Source: Barnesiella sp. WM24 (GTDB lineage: Bacteria; Bacteroidota; Bacteroidia; Bacteroidales; Muribaculaceae). From it: a DNA stretch of 64,000 nt. Position numbers and translations under genes: made by a program. The notes under the pieces are model-generated. The model worked only from the letters and a program-made list of their open reading frames with translations, was not told where the DNA came from and made no database searches. Where the stretch lies: the NCBI RefSeq assembly GCF_004570975.1, contig NZ_SPPC01000006.1, forward strand, positions 124,001-188,000, written 5' to 3'. Of the stretch, positions 1 through 9,471 are shown one piece after another. Numbering within the stretch: position 1 is the stretch's first letter; each line of letters starts with the position of its first letter.

Positions 1-2172
1 TGTGATTTTACCGTCGGCAGCATCACTGGTAAAAGTCATCAGGGCATACTCCCCGCGGTCAAGCGATGAGGTAGAGCTGCGGTCATCCTCAAAGAGCACA
101 TACCGGCTCTTTACCTCTCCGCGCGGGAAATAAAGTATGGTATAGGCGGCAGGATTATAGTCGCCGGTATTTTCCATCGCGTAGTCAGCCTGAGGGATAA
201 ACGCGCCGTTGCGTATGAGAAGAGGGATTGTTTCAAGAGGAGCGTTGTAGCTGAACTCTGCGGGACCCTGATAATCGACTTCAGGATTGTTCCAGTCTAT
301 CCACTTTCCTTCGGGTATATAAACGTTGCGGTTAACTGCGCCTTGCTGCAATACAGGGGCTACAAGCACTTCGCTTCCCCACATGAACTCATCGGTTATG
401 GTATCGGCGGGAGTGCCTGTAATGCCGTCGAAATTGACAGGTCGCACAAGGGGATAACCCTTGGTGGCATTTTCATAAGCGAGAGTATAGTTGTAAGGCA
501 GCCAGCGATAGCGCATCTTTATAAGATCACGGAGCAACTGCGAGTATTCGGGGTATTTGTAGGGCTCGGCATATTTCTGGGCATGAGTGCGGAGGATGGG
601 CGAGAACACTCCAAGCTGCAGCCAGCGCACATAAAGCTCAGGGTCGGTGGGGTTTTGCTCGTCAATGGCAAATCCACCCACATCATGAGACATGTATCCG
701 AGTCCGCTCAATCCGGAGTTAAGCATGATTTTCACCTGAGGCTGCAATCCGCCCCAGGAGCGCGAAACGTCGGTCGACCAGGGAAACACACTGTAACGCT
801 GCAGTCCGGCTGTGCCGCCACGCATCAGAGTCATAAGACGTGTGTCAGGGTATTCATCCTTGAACAGGTCATAGATGATTGAGCTCCACACATTGCCATA
901 TTGGTTGTGATATTCGCGCGCTGTCTCGCCGTTATGGTGGACGATGGTCTCGGGATGCACCTCAGGTTCGCCAAGGTCGCCCCACCATCCGCCTACTCCT
1001 TCATTGGTAAGTGAGCGGTAGCGTTCGCGCAGCCAGCGGCGTGTGTCGGGGTTTGCGACGTCAAACATTCCCGCCTCGCCTACCCATGTGGTGACATCGT
1101 TTATGTCGCCCGCGACATTCTTTGTCAACATGCCCTTTTCGGCAAGCATATTGTAATTGTCGATAGCGCCTATCTTGTTGATATAGGGTTGCGATATGAT
1201 AACAGTGTTCACTCCTTTGTCTTTCAGTCCGGCAAGCATCTTTTTATGGTCGCCCCACTGCTCGCGGTTCCATTCAAGACGTCCCATGTCGGTCTCCTTG
1301 CCATACCAATATAGATCCAGCACAATTCCGTCGACCGGATAACCTTCACGTTTCAGGGTGTCTATTACGCCACAGGTCTCTTCTTGGGTCTTATAGCCAT
1401 ATTTAGAGGTTATATATCCGAGCGACCAGAATGGAGGAAGCTCCTGGCGTCCCGTAAGGAGCGTGTATTGCGAGGTTACATCGGCGATGCCCTCTTTTCC
1501 ATATATAAAATAGTAGGAGACCGGTTTACGGCTCTCAGTCTCGTATTTTATGGTGTCGCCCATGATGAGTCTTGCCGCCGCATAGTCGTCAAACAGGATT
1601 CCATAGCCTGTATTGCTCACGAAAAGCGGCACACATATGTTCATCTGGTTTATGCGCGGGTCTCCCTCCGTGTAGCCATAATTCTGCCTGTTATACATCA
1701 CGAGGGTGTCGCCGTTCAGTTTCAGGCTGTGACCGCGTTCACCGGCACCATAATATATACCGCCTTCGACGGGAATAAGCGACAGGGTTTTCATGCCCTG
1801 CGAGGAGTTTCTTGTGCCGTCGTCATAGAGCATCCGGTTGTCACCGTTGAAAAAGGTTACACCTGCCGAGTTTCGGTCGACAGTGACCGACAGCCCTGAA
1901 GGAAGAGTCATGGTGGTGTTTTGCCCGGTGGTTGATACGGTTCCGTTGAAAGGCTGTTTTTCCATGACAGCCGACACCGACTCTCTCACGCTTTCTCCCG
2001 GCATGAAATTGGATACTTTAATAATGTAGTCGTTTAACGCATTTACCACGACTGTCTTGCCGTCGCTTGACGTTGAGGTGATGATTCCCGTTTCGGCAGC
2101 TGAAGATGACAAAGCGGATAGCGCTGTCACTGCCGTCAGCATAATTGCTGTTAGCTTTGAATGTTTGTCCAT
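1..2172 (-). CDS. GH31 family alpha-glucosidase (C-terminus cut by window edge)
   Basis: This is a glycoside hydrolase family 31 enzyme that should remove glucosyl (or xylosyl) units from alpha-glucans. Translating from the ATG at 2172 gives a signal peptide (hydrophobic stretch ending in SSSAA), so it is exported. The GH31 nucleophile motif GWWGDLGEPE is present with the Asp at about residue 399. The acid/base motif SHDVGGF is present with the Asp at about residue 497. About 724 codons lie in the window and no stop is reached. A -7 element TACATTTG on this strand (2202-2209) precedes the start. It diverges from a GH13 gene, which suggests a small alpha-glucan locus. The family is certain; exact specificity (glucosidase, xylosidase or 4-alpha-glucosyltransferase) cannot be told from sequence. 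Confidence 0.93.
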   Translation of the reverse strand, partial: MDKHSKLTAIMLTAVTALSALSSSAAETGIITSTSSDGKTVVVNALNDYIIKVSNFMPGESVRESVSAVMEKQPFNGTVSTTGQNTTMTLPSGLSVTVDRNSAGVTFFNGDNRMLYDDGTRNSSQGMKTLSLIPVEGGIYYGAGERGHSLKLNGDTLVMYNRQNYGYTEGDPRINQMNICVPLFVSNTGYGILFDDYAAARLIMGDTIKYETESRKPVSYYFIYGKEGIADVTSQYTLLTGRQELPPFWSLGYITSKYGYKTQEETCGVIDTLKREGYPVDGIVLDLYWYGKETDMGRLEWNREQWGDHKKMLAGLKDKGVNTVIISQPYINKIGAIDNYNMLAEKGMLTKNVAGDINDVTTWVGEAGMFDVANPDTRRWLRERYRSLTNEGVGGWWGDLGEPEVHPETIVHHNGETAREYHNQYGNVWSSIIYDLFKDEYPDTRLMTLMRGGTAGLQRYSVFPWSTDVSRSWGGLQPQVKIMLNSGLSGLGYMSHDVGGFAIDEQNPTDPELYVRWLQLGVFSPILRTHAQKYAEPYKYPEYSQLLRDLIKMRYRWLPYNYTLAYENATKGYPLVRPVNFDGITGTPADTITDEFMWGSEVLVAPVLQQGAVNRNVYIPEGKWIDWNNPEVDYQGPAEFSYNAPLETIPLLIRNGAFIPQADYAMENTGDYNPAAYTILYFPRGEVKSRYVLFEDDRSSTSSLDRGEYALMTFTSDAADGKIT

Positions 2173-2252
2173 GTTTTTATTGGCATTTGATAGAGACATT
2201 GCAAATGTAGTCATTTTTTTGTTATAATAGACGGGGGAAGTGAAAAATAGAG

Positions 2253-2260
2253 TATATTTG
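2253..2260 (+). promoter_or_regulatory. -7 element for the GH13 gene
   Basis: TATATTTG fits the Bacteroidetes -7 consensus TAnnTTTG and lies 47 nt upstream of the ATG at 2308. I see no well-spaced -33 TTTG. Confidence 0.5.
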
Positions 2261-2307
2261 CACAGTCACGCTCTTAAACCGGGCAATACACTTTAAAACA
2301 TTATTTT

Positions 2308-3744
2308 ATGAGAAAGTTGTTAATTATGGCGTTTGCGGTATCGGTTGCCGCACTACTGGCTGTTTCATGCAGCAAAGGAAGAAAATCGGCTCATTCCTTA
2401 TCGGATGACCGTGACAGTACATTCACTAATCTGAGTCATCCCGACTGGAGCCGTAATGCTGTCATATATGAAGTAAATCTACGACAGTATACCGACAGTG
2501 GTACAGTAAAGGAATTTGACCGCAATCTTCAGCGTTTAAAGGAGCTTGGGGTCGATATATTATGGTTCATGCCTGTACATCCTATATCGCAGGAAGGAAA
2601 GAAAGGCGAACTCGGAAGTTACTATGCCGTCAAGGACTATAAGGCATTTAATCCTGAATTTGGCACTCTTGACGAGTTTAAGGCGCTGGTAAAGAAAGCC
2701 CACGGGCTTGGCATGAAAGTGATAATCGACTGGGTTCCCAACCACACGGGACGTGACAACAGCTGGGTGAGCCAACATCCCGACTGGTATGCAAAAGATT
2801 CGCTCGGCAATATGTATGGTCCCTATGACTGGACCGATGTCTATAAGCTTGATTACAGCAACCGCGACATGCGTGAGGCAATGACCGATGCGCTTAAATT
2901 CTGGCTGAAGGAGGTTGATATAGACGGTTTCCGCTGTGATGTGGCGGGAGAAGTGCCTACTGATTTCTGGGATGAGGTGCGTCCGCGTCTTGATTCTATA
3001 AAGGAGGTGTTCATGCTTGCCGAGGCGAGCAAACCGGAATTGCATGTCAACGGATTTGACATGGGCTACAACTGGCCTATGAAAGACCTTTTCAGCGAGA
3101 TTGCAGCCACTTCCGGTCAATATACATTCAAGGATGCAGATGGAAACATGAAGAGTTTCCCTGTGAAACATGCCGTGGCAATAGATTCACTTCTCGCATC
3201 GCAGGAGAAGGATTATCCCCGCGACAGCTACCTGATGAACATGATTACCAATCATGACCTTAACTCATGGGAGGGTACAGAGCAGGAACGTCTTGGCAAT
3301 CTTGCCGACGCATTTGCCGTGTTGAGCTATACGCTTCCCGGAATGCCGCTTATTTATACAGGTCAGGAGACAGGCTTGAACCGTGCGTTTGAGTTTTTCA
3401 AGAAAGATGTGCCTCCCGTATGGGAACCGCGTAACCGCTACTTTGAGTTTTACAGGAAACTGAATCATCTTAAACACACACAGCCCGCGCTTCAGGCAGG
3501 GGTTGCCGGCGGTGACATGGTGCGTTATCCTACGGAGAGCGATGACCTGTACATATTCTCGCGTTCAGTTGACAATACGACCGTATACGTGTTTGTTAAT
3601 CTTGGCAGTTCACCTGCCGATGTCATATATAAATCCGGAGCGCCGGCAGGCAATTCGACGACTGTCAATTTCTTTACCGGAGCTTCCGAGGAATTTCCTT
3701 CAAAGCTGCTCCCGGGAGAATATAAGGTATATGTAAACCGATAA
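2308..3744 (+). CDS. GH13 alpha-amylase family lipoprotein
   Basis: This is a glycoside hydrolase family 13 enzyme acting on alpha-1,4-glucans. The N-terminus is a lipoprotein signal with Cys21 as the likely lipidation site, so the enzyme is membrane anchored. All four GH13 regions are visible: DWVPNHTG (region I), GFRCDVA with nucleophile Asp211, LAEAS with acid/base Glu239, and TNHD with Asp317. At 478 aa it is a compact catalytic core with a short C-terminal beta domain. It diverges from the GH31 gene, which suggests shared alpha-glucan use. No SusC/D pair is visible in the window, so placing it in a polysaccharide utilisation locus would be a guess. Confidence 0.93.
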   Translation: MRKLLIMAFAVSVAALLAVSCSKGRKSAHSLSDDRDSTFTNLSHPDWSRNAVIYEVNLRQYTDSGTVKEFDRNLQRLKELGVDILWFMPVHPISQEGKKGELGSYYAVKDYKAFNPEFGTLDEFKALVKKAHGLGMKVIIDWVPNHTGRDNSWVSQHPDWYAKDSLGNMYGPYDWTDVYKLDYSNRDMREAMTDALKFWLKEVDIDGFRCDVAGEVPTDFWDEVRPRLDSIKEVFMLAEASKPELHVNGFDMGYNWPMKDLFSEIAATSGQYTFKDADGNMKSFPVKHAVAIDSLLASQEKDYPRDSYLMNMITNHDLNSWEGTEQERLGNLADAFAVLSYTLPGMPLIYTGQETGLNRAFEFFKKDVPPVWEPRNRYFEFYRKLNHLKHTQPALQAGVAGGDMVRYPTESDDLYIFSRSVDNTTVYVFVNLGSSPADVIYKSGAPAGNSTTVNFFTGASEEFPSKLLPGEYKVYVNR

Positions 3745-3747
3745 TGT

Positions 3748-4359
3748 CTAAAACAGGGTGAGCTGCTGGTCAAGAAGCCTGAAGCTCATCCTGTGATAGG
3801 GCGATGCTCCATGCAGGGCGATAGCCTCGCGATGGGCTTTTGTAGGATACCCCTTGTTTATGTTCCAGCCATACATGGGGTATTCTTCATGTATCTTTCT
3901 CATAAATTCGTCGCGGTGGGTCTTTGCGAGTATAGAGGCTGCGGCTATATTGCCAAATCTGCCGTCGCCTTTGACAAATGTCTGAAAAGGTATGTCCTTA
4001 TAAGGCGAGAAGCGGTTGCCGTCGACCACTATAGCCCCGGGAGTCACTCCGAGCGCGTCGATAGCCCTGTGCATAGCCTCTATAGAGGCACGCAGTATAT
4101 TTATCTTGTCAATCTCCTCATTGTCTACTATGCCCACAGCCCAGGCGACAGCCTCGGCTTCTATTATAGGGCGCAGCTTCTCGCGTTTAGCCTCGGTGAG
4201 CTGCTTGGAGTCGTTTAACAGCGGATGGTGGAAATCATCGGGAAGTATCACGGCGGCGGCGTGAACCGGGCCGGCAAGACATCCTCTTCCCGCCTCGTCA
4301 CATCCTGCCTCAAAGCGACCGGCAACATAACATACCGGCAGGGAAAACTCTCTTTTCAT
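3748..4359 (-). CDS. rnhB: Ribonuclease HII
   Basis: RNase HII cuts the RNA strand of RNA/DNA hybrids and starts removal of misincorporated ribonucleotides. The N-terminal GCDEAGRG motif supplies the first Asp-Glu catalytic pair, VDGN supplies another acid, and the 203-aa length is normal for the family. The start ATG overlaps the stop of the upstream receiver-protein gene (ATGA), so the two are probably translationally coupled. The gene ends 4 nt from the convergent GH13 gene. Confidence 0.95.
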   Translation of the reverse strand: MKREFSLPVCYVAGRFEAGCDEAGRGCLAGPVHAAAVILPDDFHHPLLNDSKQLTEAKREKLRPIIEAEAVAWAVGIVDNEEIDKINILRASIEAMHRAIDALGVTPGAIVVDGNRFSPYKDIPFQTFVKGDGRFGNIAAASILAKTHRDEFMRKIHEEYPMYGWNINKGYPTKAHREAIALHGASPYHRMSFRLLDQQLTLF

Positions 4360-4790
4360 CGGTTGCTGTTTAGTGTTAGCTTTCTTCTTCTCATCAAAGA
4401 ATTGACACGCGCCACAAGCTCCTTCATGGCAAAGGGTTTCAGTATATAGTCATCGGCACCAAGGTCAAGCCCGTCGATGACGTCTTCCTCGTTGTTTCGC
4501 GACGAGCAGAATATAAGGGGTATGTTGATTGTCTCAAGATTTTGTTTCAGATAGCGTGCAAGCTCAAAACCTTCCTTATCCTCCATCATGACATCTATTA
4601 TATAGAGGTCAAAGTCGATGAGATTGCTGTCCATAGCCTCTCCGGTGGAGTGAAACACATTTACCTTATATCCCGACTGTTCAAGATTGTATTGCATCAA
4701 CTCGCTGACGAGCGGATCTTCGTCGGCAATACATATGCGGTTAAATTCGGGCGATTTTTTAGAATTGGCGGGCATATAGATAAAATTCAT
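4356..4790 (-). CDS. Stand-alone receiver-domain response regulator
   Basis: This 144-aa protein is a CheY-like receiver and almost nothing else. The acidic pair is in IADEDP, the phosphoacceptor Asp is in YIIDVMMED, and the conserved Lys is in ILKPF. The sequence stops shortly after the receiver ([11 protein letters not shown]), so the winged-helix output domain usual for such receivers is absent. It must act through protein contacts or has lost its output. No histidine kinase lies nearby. It is cotranscribed with rnhB through a 4-nt overlap. A promoter (TTG at 4873-4875, 20 bp, TACATTTG at 4845-4852 on this strand) precedes it. Confidence 0.88.
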   Translation of the reverse strand: MNFIYMPANSKKSPEFNRICIADEDPLVSELMQYNLEQSGYKVNVFHSTGEAMDSNLIDFDLYIIDVMMEDKEGFELARYLKQNLETINIPLIFCSSRNNEEDVIDGLDLGADDYILKPFAMKELVARVNSLMRRRKLTLNSNR

Positions 4791-4844
4791 GAATGAAATG
4801 CCGGTCAGAGACTGTTTTGTCTCCGGGATTCATTTCTATGGCTA

Positions 4845-4875
4845 CAAATGTAGGAAGGTAAGGGCTACAAAACAA
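4845..4875 (-). promoter_or_regulatory. Bacteroidetes promoter of the receiver-rnhB operon
   Basis: On the minus strand TTG (4873-4875) is followed after 20 bp by TACATTTG (4845-4852), the canonical spacing. It lies about 55 nt upstream of the start at 4790. Confidence 0.6.
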
Positions 4876-5010
4876 CTTTAGTAACTGTTTTGTAGCAAAA
4901 ATATGGCAGTAACAATCATTAAATCAGAAAATTGTAACAAGCGACACCCGTTTGAAACAGATTTGTAAAAATAACGTCGGTTTTACACTTGCCTGATTTT
5001 TGACTGTCTG

Positions 5011-6831
5011 TTATGCCACTCTTTTACGGAAATGATCTTTTACAGTGTCGACCACATTGATTATATAGTCGCCCATCTTCTCAAGGTCACTTATTATGTC
5101 CATGTAATATATACCTGCCTGATACTCATAAGTGCGGTTGTTGATATTTTCAACATTGCTTGAGCGCAGCTGATTGCGCAGATTGTTGATTTCACGCTCC
5201 TTGTTATAAGAACGTATAATGTCAACCTGACGCACTTTCTCGACATCTCCAAGCAAGGTAAGCATGTCGGTCATCGCTTCCTTTACATAGTTGAACATGG
5301 TGTCGATATTGCGGAAAATGAAGTCGTCAAACTGAACTCCGCTTTCCTGCTTGCGGATAAGTATTTTCGCGCATCCGAAGCAGCAGTCGGCTATGCTCTC
5401 TATCTCGCTTACTATATTTAACATGGCTGCGATGTGAAGCTTACCTTCATTAGAGAGGCGACCTTCGGCACAGCGGTTGAGGTAGTTGGCGATTTCGATT
5501 TCCATGCGGTCAGATATCTCTTCATATTTTTCAAGCCGCGAGAAAAGTCGTGAGAACTCCTCCGTGTTTTCTTTGGTGTGGACAAGAGTCTCCGCCATGC
5601 CTATCATGCGCTCCACGCGCTGGGCGTAGACCACCATCTCCTTCTCGGCCTGCGCTATGTTAAGCTCTGACGCGCTCAGTAGACCGCCGGAGATAAATTT
5701 GAGCTGGAATTCCTCGTCTTCCTTGTGTTTTGCGGGCACAAGTTTCTCTACAATCTTTACATATAGTCCGGTAAGCCATATCATTATGGAAAGATTGACA
5801 AGGTTGAACACTGTATGGAACATTGACAATCCGAATGACACGCTGAACTGCATGGCTCCTATCTGGGCGAGCACGGGGTGACCGTTTGGCAGACTTCCGT
5901 CAAAGAGAGAGTTATATACATCGGGCTGTGTAGCCTCGAGATTATTGACAAATGAGAAAAGAGCCTCAGGATCGCCTTGTCCTATCTGCTCGGTAATCCA
6001 CACATTGAGATTTACAAAGGGGAAGAATACAAAGAGAGTCCAGACAACACCGAAGAAATTAAACAGCAGGTGACCCATCGCTGTGCGTTTTGCCGCTACA
6101 TTTCCGCTCATTGACGCGAGCAGCGGCGTTATGGTGGTTCCTATGTTGCTGCCAAGCACAACCGCACATCCGAGGTCAAATGTAATCCATCCCTTTGTAC
6201 ACATTATGAGTACAATGGCAAAGGTTGCTGCCGATGACTGGATGATTGCGGTGACAATAACTCCGACAAGGAGGAAGAGCAAAACTGATAGATAGCCCAT
6301 CGAGGCATATCGCTCCAGAAATGCAAACATCTCGGGATTGCTTTGCAGGTCAGGCACATATTCGCTGATCATGTTAAGTCCCATGAAGAGGAATGCGAAA
6401 CCGATAAGAAATTCACCTATCGATTTTGTGCGGCTTTTCTTGAAAAAGAGAAGCGGCACGGCACATGCTATTATAGGCAGGATGAATACCGAAGTGTCAA
6501 CCTTGAATCCGAACAGGGCTATAATCCATGCCGTGAATGTGGTTCCGACATTGGCTCCGAATATTACAGCCATAGACTGTGCGAGGGTCATAAGTCCGGC
6601 GTTGACGAAACTTACAACCATCACTGTAGAGGCTGATGAACTTTGGATGAGAGCAGTGATTGCAAATCCGGTCAATGTCCCTGTAAACCGGTTGCGGGTC
6701 ATAGCTGAAAGAATGTTGCGCAAGCGGTCGCCGGCGGCTTTTTGTAGGCCCTCGCTCATAACCTTCATTCCGTAAAGGAATAAGCAGACAGAGCCAAGGA
6801 GAGCTAAAAAGTCTAAGAACGTATAATTCAT
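5011..6831 (-). CDS. Na+/phosphate cotransporter (NptA/YjbB type) with PhoU-like domain
   Basis: This inner-membrane protein couples Na+ to phosphate movement. The N-terminal two thirds hold two Na_Pi_cotrans repeats, each with the signature Q-S-S-(S/A)-A (QSSSAST at 63-69 and QSSAAT near 200), within multiple hydrophobic helices. The C-terminal part, from about residue 390, is charged and helical, as in PhoU-like domains fused to this family. The 606-aa length is usual for Bacteroidetes members. It appears monocistronic, with about 220 nt of noncoding sequence on each side. Confidence 0.92.
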   Translation of the reverse strand: MNYTFLDFLALLGSVCLFLYGMKVMSEGLQKAAGDRLRNILSAMTRNRFTGTLTGFAITALIQSSSASTVMVVSFVNAGLMTLAQSMAVIFGANVGTTFTAWIIALFGFKVDTSVFILPIIACAVPLLFFKKSRTKSIGEFLIGFAFLFMGLNMISEYVPDLQSNPEMFAFLERYASMGYLSVLLFLLVGVIVTAIIQSSAATFAIVLIMCTKGWITFDLGCAVVLGSNIGTTITPLLASMSGNVAAKRTAMGHLLFNFFGVVWTLFVFFPFVNLNVWITEQIGQGDPEALFSFVNNLEATQPDVYNSLFDGSLPNGHPVLAQIGAMQFSVSFGLSMFHTVFNLVNLSIMIWLTGLYVKIVEKLVPAKHKEDEEFQLKFISGGLLSASELNIAQAEKEMVVYAQRVERMIGMAETLVHTKENTEEFSRLFSRLEKYEEISDRMEIEIANYLNRCAEGRLSNEGKLHIAAMLNIVSEIESIADCCFGCAKILIRKQESGVQFDDFIFRNIDTMFNYVKEAMTDMLTLLGDVEKVRQVDIIRSYNKEREINNLRNQLRSSNVENINNRTYEYQAGIYYMDIISDLEKMGDYIINVVDTVKDHFRKRVA

Positions 6832-7049
6832 TATACCTGGAGTAATAAAAAAATTTCCTACGCAAAGATATAATAAATCTTTTTAATATGACACAAATGT
6901 TAAATTTTTATGTCATGTGTCGTGCCGTATATTTTGCGTCGGTCGATGTTTTAAACATGTGGTTAAACGATAAAGTTTTTTTGATTAGGTGCGTTTTGTG
7001 TTGAACTATCAGTGATGATGTCGCGTTTAGCATTAAAAATTAAATCGTT

Positions 7050-8117
7050 ATGACAATGAAATTTAAGGTAATTTTCTTCTTTATCGCCTTCATGGCGTAT
7101 TTTGGAGTAAACAAGTCGGAAGCCTGTTCGCGTATACTTTATGTCGGTGACACGACGGAAACCACGACGTCAGGCAATCTTTTGCGTATAGTAGGGCGGT
7201 CGCTTGATTGGAAAACGCCTATACCCACCAACCTCTATGTCTATCCGCGCGGCATGAAGAAAAAGGGTACTGACAAGCCGGGTGCGGTGACATGGACCTC
7301 ACGTTATGGCGCTGTCTATGCCGTAGGTTATGACGGCGGCATAACAGAGGGAATGAATGAGAAGGGGCTTGTAGTGAACGGACTGTTCTGCAAGGGCACT
7401 GTCTATACCAACGGGGAGGATGCCGGACGTCCCGGCATGTCGCTTGCCATGTTTATAGCGTGGCTGCTTGACATGAACGAGACTACACCCGAGGTTGTGG
7501 CTGTGTTGAAAGAGCATAATTTCAGTATCTCGGGTGCTACTTTTGACGGTGGAACAGCGTCGACTCTTCACTGGGGCATCACCGACGCCGAGGGCAGAAG
7601 CGCGATTCTTGAATTTGACAACGGTGTAGTCAAGGTTTATGAAGGAGAGGATATGCCGGCTATGACCAATGACCCGCAGTTTCCTGCCATGACGGCAATC
7701 AACGATTACTGGCAGAAGGTGGGTGGTGTAAACATGCTCCCCGGCACTGTCAAGAGTCCCGACCGCTTTGTAAGAGGATATTTTTATCAAGGTCATGTGA
7801 AGCGCACAAATGACGCCGACCTTGGACTGTCGATTATACGCAGTATATTGATGAATGTATCGGTGCCTTATGAATATACGGTAGAGACGGAGCCTAATGT
7901 GTCATCGACACAGTGGCGCTCTTTCAGCAACATTCGTGACAGGCTGTATTATTTCGATATAGTGACTAATCCCGGAGTGTTTTATATCGACTTGAAGAAA
8001 TGTGACCTTCGTCCCGGTGCATCAGTGATGAAGCTTGACACATCCAAATCGCAGGATTACATCGGTGATGTGACCTCGAAGCTTGTAAAACACGCTCCTT
8101 TCACCCCGATGTATTAG
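7050..8117 (+). CDS. Choloylglycine hydrolase family (bile salt hydrolase / penicillin V acylase-like)
   Basis: This is an Ntn-type linear-amide C-N hydrolase. After a signal peptide, cleavage before Cys26 (SEA|CSRILY) exposes the catalytic N-terminal Cys expected of the family. GRSLDW gives the conserved Arg50 and Asp53, and VVNGLF the substrate-pocket Asn region. Export followed by Cys unmasking matches periplasmic bile salt hydrolases of gut Bacteroides. The choice between conjugated bile salts, penicillin V and acyl-homoserine lactones cannot be made from sequence alone. It stands alone and ends in a clear terminator. Confidence 0.9.
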   Translation: MTMKFKVIFFFIAFMAYFGVNKSEACSRILYVGDTTETTTSGNLLRIVGRSLDWKTPIPTNLYVYPRGMKKKGTDKPGAVTWTSRYGAVYAVGYDGGITEGMNEKGLVVNGLFCKGTVYTNGEDAGRPGMSLAMFIAWLLDMNETTPEVVAVLKEHNFSISGATFDGGTASTLHWGITDAEGRSAILEFDNGVVKVYEGEDMPAMTNDPQFPAMTAINDYWQKVGGVNMLPGTVKSPDRFVRGYFYQGHVKRTNDADLGLSIIRSILMNVSVPYEYTVETEPNVSSTQWRSFSNIRDRLYYFDIVTNPGVFYIDLKKCDLRPGASVMKLDTSKSQDYIGDVTSKLVKHAPFTPMY

Positions 8118-8124
8118 TCTTTTA

Positions 8125-8171
8125 GGCGTGGTTTGTGGCATTTGAGTCATAAACCGCGCCTGTCATTTTTT
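8125..8171 (+). terminator. Intrinsic terminator after the choloylglycine hydrolase gene
   Basis: The 10-nt arms GGCGTGGTTT (8125-8134) and AAACCGCGCC (8151-8160) pair with one G-U and are followed by a T run at 8166-8171. Confidence 0.8.
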
Positions 8172-8217
8172 ATATAAAGATAAAAATAGTAATTTTGTGA
8201 ATAGTTAAAATTGTAAA

Positions 8218-9399
8218 ATGAGATTGAGGGGATTACTATGTGCCGTTATGGTGTTTTTGGCAATTTGCGCTAATGTGGCGCATGGTGCTGAAACTGAAAA
8301 CTACACTTCTATTCCTGCGATTTCGCCTGATTCATGTGAAACCGTGTCAGCCGTCGCGGCGGTCGATACCTTGCCTCCGCTTGAAGGTAAAAACTGGGTC
8401 TACCGGCTTTTCAATTCCGGATTCCGTATTAACGACCCCCGTATAAGGTATCCTAAGTTTGCTCAGTTCTGTGTTGATGTCTATAACTGGGGCGACCGCA
8501 CATTTAATTCATATGACCCCGACTATGTAGTAGGTACCGGTAAAAACTGGAAGATAATAGGAAAGTCTTACAACTGGGCTCAGAGCTATATGCTGACATT
8601 TTCTAAAAATACATCCATAAGGATGATTTCAGATGTCTACAGCGATGTCGGTGCCCACTTGTGTTTCATGGCTGTCAGTGTCGGTTATGACTTCAATGCC
8701 AATGAATTCATAGGCGAGCCGGTGTCCAACCGTACCAACTTCGAGTTTAATTTTACATGTGCGCTTTTTGCCGCCAACTATCAGCGCTCGTCGACCAAGG
8801 GCGGCGCCCACGTCACAAAGTTCGGAAAGTTCAAGCCGTCATATAACAAGGAACTTAATTTCAGTTTTGACGGAGTGAACCAGGAGTCTACGGTAGTTGA
8901 CGTGTATTATTTTTTCAATCACCGCAAGTATTCGCAGGCGGCGGCTTACTGTTATTCCAAATATCAACTCAAGAGTGCCGGTTCTGTAATCGCCGGCTTC
9001 AATTATACCCATCAGCAGATAGGTCTTGATTTCTCGATGCTTCCCGCCGACATGCTTGCTTATCTGCCGGGTGACTATGACCATTATAATTTCCGGTATA
9101 CCGACTACGATTTAATGGTCGGTTATGCCTATAACTGCGTGATGAAACCACGCAAATGGCTGTTCAATATCACCGTTTTGCCTTCAATAGGCTACAAACA
9201 TTCTTACGAGGATTCTACCGAGGGCAGGAAAGATATGTTTTCGACCAATATCAAGGCCATGACATCGTTTGTGTTTAATCACAGAAGCCTCTTTGCGTCT
9301 ATGTCAGTGCGGTTTGACGGGCGTGCGTATTATGGTGACGGCTACACATTTTTCAATTCCAACGAGTCAGTCACTTTTCAGATAGGAGTGCGATTCTGA
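8218..9399 (+). CDS. DUF4421-type exported protein
   Basis: This 393-aa protein has a signal peptide and then a beta-rich body with alternating aromatic strands. It ends in an aromatic/hydrophobic strand (VTFQIGVRF), as in outer-membrane barrels. The early motif YVVGTGKNWKIIG resembles the DUF4421 family of Bacteroidetes. An outer-membrane location is inferred; no function is known for the family. A -7 element TAATTTTG (8190-8197) sits just upstream, so it is probably transcribed separately from the hydrolase before it. Confidence 0.72.
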   Translation: MRLRGLLCAVMVFLAICANVAHGAETENYTSIPAISPDSCETVSAVAAVDTLPPLEGKNWVYRLFNSGFRINDPRIRYPKFAQFCVDVYNWGDRTFNSYDPDYVVGTGKNWKIIGKSYNWAQSYMLTFSKNTSIRMISDVYSDVGAHLCFMAVSVGYDFNANEFIGEPVSNRTNFEFNFTCALFAANYQRSSTKGGAHVTKFGKFKPSYNKELNFSFDGVNQESTVVDVYYFFNHRKYSQAAAYCYSKYQLKSAGSVIAGFNYTHQQIGLDFSMLPADMLAYLPGDYDHYNFRYTDYDLMVGYAYNCVMKPRKWLFNITVLPSIGYKHSYEDSTEGRKDMFSTNIKAMTSFVFNHRSLFASMSVRFDGRAYYGDGYTFFNSNESVTFQIGVRF

Positions 9400-9471
9400 C
9401 AAATATTTTGTATAGGTCAATAAAAACGGTTATAAGAATTGTTATAGAAGTGTAATTCATAACAATTTCTT

